Shown here: positions 6,987 through 14,481 of the stretch, one piece after another | Layout: each line of letters opens with the position of its first letter | Position numbering within the stretch: position 1 is the stretch's first letter | NCBI GenBank assembly: GCA_030591685.1 | Contig: JAUVAX010000019.1 | Span: 1-40,629 of the forward strand | Origin: Pseudobdellovibrionaceae bacterium | GTDB taxonomy: Bacteria > Bdellovibrionota > Bdellovibrionia > Bdellovibrionales > UBA1609 | Direction of reading: 5' to 3' | DNA: 40,629 nt | Program-made: the position numbers and the translations under genes | Notes under the pieces: model-generated | Seen by the model: only the letters and a program-made list of their open reading frames with translations | What the model was told of the DNA's origin: nothing | The model's database searches: none

Positions 6987-8533
6987 TATAACTCCCCTGA
7001 TTTATTAACAAAAAAGTTAGTCTTCATGGCCTTTTGTGGCCCAACTGGCTTTGTTAAAATACTTTCACCAGACATTAACGTCACAGAGTCACTTAAGCTT
7101 AAAGCTCCACGAACAATCGTAGTCACCTTGTGCGAGCTCTGGTGAGTCCCCTTGTAATTAACGTAAGTGCCTGACTTTTCGGCATATGTTTTAGTCGGTA
7201 TCACAAGGGTGTGCTTACTTGTCGCCGCACTCACTGGGCCAGCAGAGAACCAAATAAGATTACTGGCCTGACTAAAGAGACTTGCCCTTTCATTAAAGTC
7301 CGGGTAAACAGCTTGGTTTTCTGGACCAGCCACCACAATGGTCTTTATTGTATTGGACTTAATGGCCCCCTCTAGGTCTGACATATTAGTTTGGATACTA
7401 TATTTTTTCATAATTTCTTTTAGTCCGTATGTATTTGGATTTTTATCGCCTCTTAAAAGCAGGCCATCAAAGTCATCCATGGTGTCTGAGTTGTTCACCC
7501 AATGATATATGTTTTTAACTTTTAATTTATTAACCATATAATCAAATAAGCTCTCGTACTCTTCGTTTGTATATTGGCCTGTAACGACAACTCCTACACT
7601 TTCGGGGCCATTGACCTTGGTCAGTTCCTTAAGCTTCTCGCCCGCTAATTGGGCGGCCTTTCCGGCACTTAACGGCTCTGCTTGGCCCTCAGTAACAGAC
7701 TGAGCTTCAAGTAACCTGAAGTCTTTGTTTACAAATTTATAAACGTCCCGGCCCTGATCACACATCCAGTAACCATTGATGTCTTCGTTAAACTCAGGCT
7801 TAACCCTAAATAGTCCCTCTTCGTTATAATAAACCTTAACATTGCAACCCGTTGAGCAGCCCGTGCATATTGTAGACTGGTTTTTCAAATACCAAACCCT
7901 CTGCCTAAATCGAAAATCTTTACTTGTTAAGGCTCCTACGGGACAAATATCTACAGTGTTCAAGGCGTAATCGTTCTCAAGCGGCTTGTCTTCAAAAGTA
8001 CCCACTTCACTACGGTCACCTCGGTTAAAAATACCCAGCTCGTTAGTTTTTGAAACCTCGTCTGTAAAACGAACACAGCGAGAACAAAGTATACACCTCT
8101 CAGTGTCGAGGACTATCTTTGAACCCAAATCAACAACTTTACGTTTTTTAACTTTTTTTTCTGCCATTTCAGGGTCGTACTGACCAAACTTCATGTATTG
8201 AATTTGCAGTTCACACTCGCCCGCTTGATCACATATAGGGCAATCTAAGGGATGGTTAATTAAATGAAAATCAAGCCCCCACTTAACGGCATCTTTAACT
8301 TGCTCGTCTTCATTTGAGATCTCCATGCCCTCTTGCACCGGAGTATTGCAAGCAATTTGTAACCTTGGGTTATCACCAATTTTTACCATACACAAACGGC
8401 AAACCCCAGCTACTGAGAGACCTGGGTGATAGCAGTAATGTGCTACATCATAGTCGGCCTGCTTAATGGCATCTATAACAAGTGTGCCCTGTTTAACTTT
8501 GATTTCTTTACCGTTCACTTTACAGTTGAGCAT
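6986..8533 (-). CDS. nuoG: NuoG, complex I iron-sulfur subunit (short form)
   Basis: NuoG is the large electron-wiring subunit of the NADH arm. Visible ligands are the [2Fe-2S] set Cys34, Cys45, Cys48, Cys62; the His-ligated cluster His94, Cys98, Cys101, Cys107; a [4Fe-4S] set Cys147, Cys150, Cys153, Cys197; and Cys223-x2-Cys226-x3-Cys230-x27-Cys258, the signature of the off-pathway N7 cluster. At 515 residues it is much shorter than the 700-900 residue NuoG proteins I know. The molybdopterin-oxidoreductase-like domain (from about 220) is cut down and ends soon after a segment containing VIPTKTYAEKSGTYVNYKGT. The reading frame is clean, so this is a compact subunit rather than a broken gene. 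It overlaps nuoF by 14 bases. Confidence 0.93.
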   Translation of the reverse strand: MLNCKVNGKEIKVKQGTLVIDAIKQADYDVAHYCYHPGLSVAGVCRLCMVKIGDNPRLQIACNTPVQEGMEISNEDEQVKDAVKWGLDFHLINHPLDCPICDQAGECELQIQYMKFGQYDPEMAEKKVKKRKVVDLGSKIVLDTERCILCSRCVRFTDEVSKTNELGIFNRGDRSEVGTFEDKPLENDYALNTVDICPVGALTSKDFRFRQRVWYLKNQSTICTGCSTGCNVKVYYNEEGLFRVKPEFNEDINGYWMCDQGRDVYKFVNKDFRLLEAQSVTEGQAEPLSAGKAAQLAGEKLKELTKVNGPESVGVVVTGQYTNEEYESLFDYMVNKLKVKNIYHWVNNSDTMDDFDGLLLRGDKNPNTYGLKEIMKKYSIQTNMSDLEGAIKSNTIKTIVVAGPENQAVYPDFNERASLFSQASNLIWFSAGPVSAATSKHTLVIPTKTYAEKSGTYVNYKGTHQSSHKVTTIVRGALSLSDSVTLMSGESILTKPVGPQKAMKTNFFVNKSGEL

Positions 8534-9806
8534 CGGTGACTCCTTTAACCTTTGAACGACCTTCTCTTACATAAAATTCAAATTCATTTCTAAACTTTTG
8601 TATAAAAGCTCTTGCTGGCATAGCGGCCGCATCTGAAAGTGCGCAAATTGTACGACCCATCATGCGAGACGCCACCTCATCAACAAGATCAATATCTTGC
8701 AGACGGCCGGTGCCCGAAGAGATACTGGATACAACCTTATGAAGCCATCCCGTACCCTCCCGACAAGGGGTGCACTGACCACAAGACTCATGGTGATAAA
8801 AATGCATAATTACATTCAACATATCCACCATACAGTTAGAATCATCTATTATTATCACGGCACCTGAGCCCAGCATACTACCCAGTTGAGCTAAGCTCTC
8901 GTAGTCCATATTTGCTTTTTGGCACTCTTCGGCGGTTAAAACAGGGGCCGAAGACCCTCCGGGTATAACGGCCTTTAACTTGCGACCGGGCTTTAAACCA
9001 CCACACTCGTTGTTAATTAAATCCATTAACGGATAACCCAAAGGCACTTCGTAAGTCCCAGGTTTGTTAATATTACCACTCACTGAAAAAAGTTTGGTCC
9101 CTGCTGACTTTTCGGTCCCATACTTTCGGTACCCATCAACGCCATCACGAAGTATATAAATAACTGAGGCTAAGGTCTCTACGTTGTTTACAATTGTTGG
9201 CTTACCCAAGTAGCCCTTAATGGCCGGAAACGGTGGTTTTAATTTGGGCTGACCCTTTAAACCCTCTAAAGAAGAAATCATCCCCGTTTCTTCACCACAA
9301 ATATAAGCACCAGCGCCCCTATAGATATCTAAATCAAAATCAAAACCAGAGTCTAAAATATTTTTACCCAGCAACCCGGCGTCATAAGCCTCTTTAATGG
9401 CCTGTTCTAAAACTTTTGCAGCATATGAATATTCGCCCCTTATGTATATATAACCTTTATGAGAGTTCACTGCAAAAGCAGAGATAATCATGCCCTCGAT
9501 AAGTTGGTGAGGGGCTCGTTCCATCATTTTTCGATCTTTAAATGTACCGGGCTCTCCCTCGTCAGCGTTACAAAGTAAGTAGCGCTCTTCTCCATTATCA
9601 GGTAAAAAGCCCCACTTAACACCTGTTGGAAAGCCGGCTCCGCCGCGCCCTCTCAAGCCAGAGCTTTTTACCTCATCAATAATTTGTTGAGGCGACATTT
9701 TAAATGCTTTTTTTAGCATTTTATAGCCATCAAATTTTTTATACCCCTCAAGGCTTATAAACTCGTCCTTGTCGTAATGTTCTGTAATAATTTTTACTTC
9801 AGCCAT
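8520..9806 (-). CDS. nuoF: NuoF, NADH- and FMN-binding subunit of complex I
   Basis: NuoF oxidises NADH at FMN and feeds cluster N3. The 428-residue protein has the FMN/NADH glycine-rich segment GLRGRGGAGFPTGVKW (residues 50-65), the nucleotide-binding segment GAGAYICGEETGMISSLEG (164-182), and the N3 ligands Cys342, Cys345, Cys348 and Cys388 (SCGQCTPC and TICALSD). Length is standard. The ATG lies three bases after the nuoE stop and the 3' end overlaps nuoG, so the genes are translated as a chain. Confidence 0.97.
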   Translation of the reverse strand: MAEVKIITEHYDKDEFISLEGYKKFDGYKMLKKAFKMSPQQIIDEVKSSGLRGRGGAGFPTGVKWGFLPDNGEERYLLCNADEGEPGTFKDRKMMERAPHQLIEGMIISAFAVNSHKGYIYIRGEYSYAAKVLEQAIKEAYDAGLLGKNILDSGFDFDLDIYRGAGAYICGEETGMISSLEGLKGQPKLKPPFPAIKGYLGKPTIVNNVETLASVIYILRDGVDGYRKYGTEKSAGTKLFSVSGNINKPGTYEVPLGYPLMDLINNECGGLKPGRKLKAVIPGGSSAPVLTAEECQKANMDYESLAQLGSMLGSGAVIIIDDSNCMVDMLNVIMHFYHHESCGQCTPCREGTGWLHKVVSSISSGTGRLQDIDLVDEVASRMMGRTICALSDAAAMPARAFIQKFRNEFEFYVREGRSKVKGVTDAQL

Positions 9807-9809
9807 ATA

Positions 9810-10283
9810 CTACTTTCCCAACTTTTCAATAATCTTAGTCGCACTTTCTGGTGTTAAGTTTTCATAATACTCGTCATTGATTTGCATCATTGGCGCTGTA
9901 TCACAAGATCCTAAACACTCAACTTTACTCACTGTAACCCGCCCATCGCTACTTACTTCTCCGGATTTTACGTTAAAGGTTTTACAAAGGTGATCCGTCA
10001 ACTCTCTTGAGCCATTCATCGTGCACGAAATATTATTACACACCTGAACATGCAGTTTACCTACAGGTTGTTGATTAAACATCGTGTAGAACTTCATAAC
10101 TTCATTGATTTGTACCGGAGGGATATCCATAGCCACAGCCAATTGGCCAATTTGTTCAGGGCTTATCCAACCCCTTTTTTCTTGCAGCTTATAGAGGCAA
10201 GGTATAATCGCTGAGCGCCGAGTTTCATACCGACTGCACTCTTTTTTTATAAACACTAAAATGTCATCACTAAAAGCTTCCAT
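9810..10283 (-). CDS. nuoE: NuoE, [2Fe-2S] thioredoxin-like subunit of complex I
   Basis: The 157-residue protein carries cluster N1a next to NuoF. An N-terminal helical domain contains the segment ending in EVMKFYTMFN. The thioredoxin-like domain has ligands Cys82, Cys87, Cys123 and Cys127 (CNNISC and CLGSC). Size and motif spacing are typical. The ATG at 10283 lies 14 bases after the nuoCD stop, and nuoF follows after three bases. Confidence 0.95.
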   Translation of the reverse strand: MEAFSDDILVFIKKECSRYETRRSAIIPCLYKLQEKRGWISPEQIGQLAVAMDIPPVQINEVMKFYTMFNQQPVGKLHVQVCNNISCTMNGSRELTDHLCKTFNVKSGEVSSDGRVTVSKVECLGSCDTAPMMQINDEYYENLTPESATKIIEKLGK

Positions 10284-10297
10284 ATGATACCTAACCC

Positions 10298-11977
10298 TTA
10301 CCTGTCGAGTTCTCCTGCAATTAAATTCATACTACCTAATACCGAAATAACATCCGCCACTAACCCGCCCTTAACCTGATCAGGGAAGGACTGATAAATA
10401 GGGAAACAAGGCGGCCGCACTCTTAACCGATAAGGGTTCGCCGAGCCATCACTCACTAAGTGAAACCCCAACTCTCCATTTGCAGCCTCAGTGGCATCGT
10501 AAATCTCGCCCTTTTTAGGCCTTAACCCATTAACGACCAACATAAAGTGATTCATTAAGCCCTCTATATTGCCGTAAACGTCTTTTTTCTCGGGTAACAC
10601 TATGTTTTTATCTCTAATCGTAAAGTCACCACCAGGGACGTTTTTACAAACCTGCCTAATAATTTTTATCGATTGCTTCATTTCTTCAATACGAACCAAG
10701 TACCGGTCATAACAGTCGCCACTTGTGCCCACAGGTATATCAAAATCAAGTTGATCATAACCATAGTAAGGGTCTGCTTTTCGAAGGTCTAAACCAACAC
10801 CTGTAGCTCTGAGTAACGGGCCTGTATACCCCCAATCAATAGCTTCTTGAGGGGATATTTTTCCAATGTCTCTTGTTCTCTGAATCCAAATTTTATTACC
10901 GCTGAGTAGGCCTTCGACATCTGAGATGCCCTTTTCAATCTTTTTACACGTCTCCAGAACATCATCAAACCAACCCTCCGGAGCATCTTGAGCCATCCCC
11001 CCCACTCGAGTCATTGAAACCGTTAAACGGGCCCCACATAATTTTTCAAAAAGAGTGTACACCATTTCACGATATGTAAATAAATGAAAAAACCCGGTCA
11101 AAGCCCCTAAGTCTACAGCATTGGCACCAATACAAACAAGGTGGTCAATGATCCTCGACAACTCACAAAGAACTACTCTCATCGCTTGAGCTTTTGCAGG
11201 GATCTCGACCCCGAGCAGCTTTTCTACTGTTTTGCAGTAGCCAATATTATTCATAGGGGCTGAGCAGTAATTAAGCCTATCGGTATAAGGTATTACCTGG
11301 TTATAGGGGTGTGTTTCGGCCATTTTTTCAAAGCAGCGATGCAGAAATCCTAATTCAACGTTGGCTCGGTTTACAGTTTCGCCATCTAACTCACACATGA
11401 CCCTTAAGGTCCCATGAGTTGCCGGATGAGAGGGGCCAATATTTAGTGGCACTAAATTAGAAGTTTCTTTGGGGGTGTAGTTAGGTTCATCATCAAAAAA
11501 TATAGGTCGGGCTTCGGTGCAATGCTGTTGCTGATCAGCATCGTAGTCTTTTCTTAGGGGGTGGCCCACAAATTGATGATGACACAATATACGAGACAGG
11601 TTGGGGTGACCCGCAAATTCAATACCAAACATGTCATAAGCTTCACGCTCAAACCAGTTCGCGCATTTCCATACAGGGATGACTGAGTCAATAGTTTCAT
11701 CTATACCCACCTGTGCTCGCAAACGAAGGCGCTTAAAGTCTTTTGATGAAAACAGCTCATAGGCCACTTCAAAGCGCTTTTCACGGTGGGGATAATCTAA
11801 GCCCGTTAAGTTCATTAGAAAATCAAACTCTTTGGTGTCTTTGAGAAACTTTAATATAGAAACTATTTTATCTTTTGGAACATCCACAGAAATGTTGCCA
11901 AACTCATTAACAAAATTCAGGTTAACGTCTGAAAAATTTTTTGATAAAAGCTCTTTGTACGTATCTAATTGGCTCAT
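10298..11977 (-). CDS. nuoCD: NuoCD, fused quinone-module subunit of complex I
   Basis: One 559-residue reading frame joins NuoC and NuoD. The NuoC part covers about residues 1-160 and shows the 30-kDa signature [18 protein letters not shown] (108-125) and HPLRKDY (139-145). The NuoD part begins at about 175 with [19 protein letters not shown] and ends in NLIAGELDR, the usual conserved C-terminus of the 49-kDa subunit. NuoD forms the quinone site with NuoB. The fusion is known from E. coli and relatives, and the linker here (about 160-175) is short. It starts with ATG, 16 bases after the nuoB stop. Confidence 0.96.
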   Translation of the reverse strand: MSQLDTYKELLSKNFSDVNLNFVNEFGNISVDVPKDKIVSILKFLKDTKEFDFLMNLTGLDYPHREKRFEVAYELFSSKDFKRLRLRAQVGIDETIDSVIPVWKCANWFEREAYDMFGIEFAGHPNLSRILCHHQFVGHPLRKDYDADQQQHCTEARPIFFDDEPNYTPKETSNLVPLNIGPSHPATHGTLRVMCELDGETVNRANVELGFLHRCFEKMAETHPYNQVIPYTDRLNYCSAPMNNIGYCKTVEKLLGVEIPAKAQAMRVVLCELSRIIDHLVCIGANAVDLGALTGFFHLFTYREMVYTLFEKLCGARLTVSMTRVGGMAQDAPEGWFDDVLETCKKIEKGISDVEGLLSGNKIWIQRTRDIGKISPQEAIDWGYTGPLLRATGVGLDLRKADPYYGYDQLDFDIPVGTSGDCYDRYLVRIEEMKQSIKIIRQVCKNVPGGDFTIRDKNIVLPEKKDVYGNIEGLMNHFMLVVNGLRPKKGEIYDATEAANGELGFHLVSDGSANPYRLRVRPPCFPIYQSFPDQVKGGLVADVISVLGSMNLIAGELDR

Positions 11978-11993
11978 TTAATCACTCCAGAAT

Positions 11994-12569
11994 TTAAATT
12001 TGTGTCTCTAACTCACTACTCCATGACCGCCTTTGGGACCGGTCTCTATAGGTCCCAGGAGTCCAGTTATCCCGCCACGGTCGAGGGGTATTGTCTTGAA
12101 TCATTTTTTGCAAACTCATAAGCCCATCTAAAACAGCCTCAGGAGTGGGTGGACAACCGGGGACATATACGTCCACCGGAATAATTTTATCAACCCCCTG
12201 AAGAACATGATACGCTCGATAAAAACCACCCGAACTGGCACAGGCACCCATGGCAATAACATACTTGGCCTCCAGCATTTGCTCATAAATTCTAATAATC
12301 ACAGGGGCCATTTTTTCAGTGATTGTACCGGCAACCAAAAGTAAATCCGCCTGCCTTGGTGAGAACCGAACCACCTCAGCCCCAAAACGAGCTAAATCAT
12401 AACGGGGTCCCATTACAGACATCATCTCTATCCCACAACAGGCAGTACCGTAAGGCATGGGCCAGAGTGAGTTTTTACGCCCCCAAGCGATGACCTTGTC
12501 TAAACTTGTCGTAAACGCGTAAGAACGGGAGCTTTCAATGAGATCTATTTGAGTTTTATCCTCTGACAT
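11994..12569 (-). CDS. nuoB: NuoB, [4Fe-4S] N2 subunit of complex I
   Basis: NuoB holds the terminal cluster N2 that reduces quinone. Ligands in the 191-residue product are Cys44 and Cys45 (TACCGIEMM), Cys110 (GACASSGG) and Cys139 (VPGCPP). The frame extends upstream to a GTG at 12587, but the Shine-Dalgarno sequence GGAGAGG lies inside that extension, seven bases before the ATG at 12567-12569. The protein should therefore begin [10 protein letters not shown]. It is the first gene of the nuo unit; nuoA, which commonly precedes nuoB, is missing. Confidence 0.95.
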   Translation of the reverse strand: MSEDKTQIDLIESSRSYAFTTSLDKVIAWGRKNSLWPMPYGTACCGIEMMSVMGPRYDLARFGAEVVRFSPRQADLLLVAGTITEKMAPVIIRIYEQMLEAKYVIAMGACASSGGFYRAYHVLQGVDKIIPVDVYVPGCPPTPEAVLDGLMSLQKMIQDNTPRPWRDNWTPGTYRDRSQRRSWSSELETQI

Positions 12570-12909
12570 GTAAACGCCTCTCCGCACTTAAGCCTACTGT
12601 GGTCAATGAACAACCCTAAAACGACCCCTTTAAACTAAGGAGAAAATTAAAGTGAAAACAGGTAGTTATAAAAGACCTTGTAAATAAAAAAAGTAAATAT
12701 TTTCAATTAGCTTCTAGCATTTTCATAAATATGTGTCACTAGTATTTAGGTTCGGATTTGATTAAAATATCTACGCGTAAAAGGCGCTAATATCGACCTA
12801 ACTGATACTTAATTTCAGTTACGCCGCCATTAAACTACTTGTGCAATAATAAGGGGCACAATGATGTAAAAGCCCCCTCAAACTCGCTTATTTAAGCGCT
12901 CACTTTTTG
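12570..12909. other. intergenic region upstream of nuoB
   Basis: This 340-base AT-rich stretch contains no coding sequence I can support. It should carry the nuo promoter; TATAAC-like and TTGAAA-like boxes occur near 12665-12705, but none has good spacing. At 12853-12877 a weak inverted repeat (ggggc / gcccc) and at 12885-12898 a 6-bp hairpin (CGCTTA / TAAGCG) follow the stop of the minus-strand gene at 12910 and may end its transcription. Neither has a convincing T-run on that strand. Confidence 0.3.
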
Positions 12910-13473
12910 CTAAGTAGAAAAGTAGTAGCACGCTTGGTAGACCTTTTTTCGCGGAAAACGCCCCTGAGGATCTCCCTCGTCCGTCACATAGGAGAGAACA
13001 ATCAAGTAGTCCTCGTACTGAGAAATCTTTAGCTCCAACCCAAAATGGCGCTCTTGGCTGTAAAAGGACTCTTTAGATTTTAACAGTGGCAACTGCGGCA
13101 AGTGTCTATCAAGAAGCCTCTGAATTTGAGATGACTCACTAGAAGTGAGATGGTCATAAAAGTCAGCCTTATAGTCTGGGTCCACGAAAGAGATGACCTT
13201 GTACAGGCTCTCATCCGGAAACAGAGGCCCCGAATCCGGCGTATCCACCTCGTTCATTGTCATTAAAGTGGCCGCCGCCACTTGAGGAGAGTTGTAAAAA
13301 AAACACCGACCTGTAAACCAACCCTCCCAGTCGCTGAGAACTGGCTTTTGATCGGCTTGCTTTGCAAAACGAATAAGTTGTCGGTATTGAGTTTCTAAAG
13401 AATATGTTTCATTAAAAATAGAAAAACTATTTAATGAAATAAGTAGTGTACAAAAAATGACTATGATTTTCAT
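12910..13473 (-). CDS. secreted protein of unknown function
   Basis: The 187-residue product begins with a clear signal peptide (MKIIVIFCTLLISLNSFS, cleavage near residue 18). I do not recognise the family. Features visible in the mature part are WEGWFTGRCFFYNSPQ at about 50-65, a central helix-rich segment, and a C-terminal beta stretch ending KKVYQACYYFST. The two mature cysteines (Cys57 in GRCFF and the one in QACYYF) may form a disulfide tying the ends together. It stands alone between the nuo operon and the second gliding unit, with gaps of over 300 bases on both sides, so context gives no function. Confidence 0.75.
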   Translation of the reverse strand: MKIIVIFCTLLISLNSFSIFNETYSLETQYRQLIRFAKQADQKPVLSDWEGWFTGRCFFYNSPQVAAATLMTMNEVDTPDSGPLFPDESLYKVISFVDPDYKADFYDHLTSSESSQIQRLLDRHLPQLPLLKSKESFYSQERHFGLELKISQYEDYLIVLSYVTDEGDPQGRFPRKKVYQACYYFST

Positions 13474-13827
13474 TGCGATACCCCGATAGTTGTAGTTACT
13501 AAAAGTCTACGAGGGAAAAAGAGGGATGATCAAGAGAAACTAATAACTTTCACTAGTTAAACTCATTATTTTTTAAAAAAGCGTCACTAGTGATACCTAA
13601 CTATTTTTTCAAAATCAAAAAGTGCCTCACCGTATTTTTTTTATATCAAAAAACCATTCAAAGCTCCCTTTAAAACTTATGCTCTTTGATGGCAATAGAT
13701 ACATAAAAAAATGACTCTCTATGAGTTTTTATACTATGTATTGTGTGAGGTCGCGCTACAATGCCGACCTAAAACGAGGTCACACTCGAAAATGCAAGTG
13801 CGACACTAAAAGAACACCCCGACTGAG
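13474..13827. other. intergenic region with possible promoter and an inverted-repeat structure
   Basis: No coding sequence is supported in this AT-rich gap. For the downstream minus-strand gene, TTGATT (13618-13613), a 17-base spacer and TATCAC (13595-13590) form a possible promoter with 4 of 6 matches in each box. It overlaps the 10-bp palindrome TCACTAGTGA (13584-13593). A nested inverted repeat at 13743-13785 follows the end of the gliding unit and is listed separately. Confidence 0.3.
13743..13785. repeat. nested inverted repeat, possible terminator or structured RNA
   Basis: An outer 6-bp stem (GTGTGA 13743-13748 with TCACAC 13780-13785) encloses an inner 6-bp stem (AGGTCG 13748-13753 with CGACCT 13765-13770, sharing one base with the outer arm). 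A third copy of AGGTC in the right arm allows alternative pairing. It lies 43-85 bases past the stop of the coiled-coil gene at 13828. No long T-run follows on either strand, so a simple intrinsic terminator is not certain. Confidence 0.4.
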
Positions 13828-14460
13828 TTAGTTGGCGAGCTCTTTATACTTGCCGTACTGGCTGTCGGCAATTTTAGATTCATTAGACCATTTTTTCATT
13901 TCTTTTTTGTATGATTTCTTTTTTTGAGCCCATGATTTGTTTTGCTTTAAAACTTCATTTTGCTTTTCATCAATACTTGCGAGCACTTCGCCCATAGTTT
14001 GCTTTTGGGTTACCCACAGGGCCTTTTCACTTTCTATTTCCTGCACCTTTTGATCATACGCAGCTATGCTTTGCTCTCGCATTAATTTTTGCGCCTCCAT
14101 TTTTACCAAGAGATCTTTTAACTTATTAATTTTAGCTAAATCTCTCGCCAGCCGCTTCGACTCCTGAGCCTTAAAATTTAAAATTTTAGCTTTCATTTTG
14201 TTGATTTTTAATTTATTTTTCTCTATGTTTTTACTGTTATTTACGAGCTGTTTTCGTTTAGACTTAAGGTCCTTAAGGGCCAAATAAGCTTGCTTTTCGT
14301 TTTCTTTTGAAATTTTATAATTCTCATTATATTGTTCAAAATTAAATTTTGCATTTTCATTATTAGCTTTTAGCTGTTCAAGCTTCTCTTCAACATTCAT
14401 TTTTGCAAACGATGAAATCGATGCTAAAAGTAAGGTTATAACTAGTACTTTATTTCTCAT
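13828..14460 (-). CDS. secreted coiled-coil protein of the second gliding unit
   Basis: The 210-residue product has a signal peptide (MRNKVLVITLLLASISSFA) and then an almost unbroken Lys/Glu-rich heptad-like helix to the C-terminus, predicting a periplasmic coiled coil. No cysteine or catalytic motif is visible. The ATG at 14460 has AGGAGA six bases upstream and lies 21 bases after the 833-residue TPR gene, so it is the last gene of the barrel-TPR-coiled-coil unit. A structural spacer or clamp between peptidoglycan and envelope proteins is plausible, but I know no named family for it. Confidence 0.75.
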   Translation of the reverse strand: MRNKVLVITLLLASISSFAKMNVEEKLEQLKANNENAKFNFEQYNENYKISKENEKQAYLALKDLKSKRKQLVNNSKNIEKNKLKINKMKAKILNFKAQESKRLARDLAKINKLKDLLVKMEAQKLMREQSIAAYDQKVQEIESEKALWVTQKQTMGEVLASIDEKQNEVLKQNKSWAQKKKSYKKEMKKWSNESKIADSQYGKYKELAN

Positions 14461-14481
14461 TTTCGTCTCCTGTTAAAAATC

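Noticed and set aside
13743-13785. tRNA-like fold
   Set aside because: There is no T-loop consensus, no CCA context and no acceptor stem of 7 bp; only short nested stems occur.
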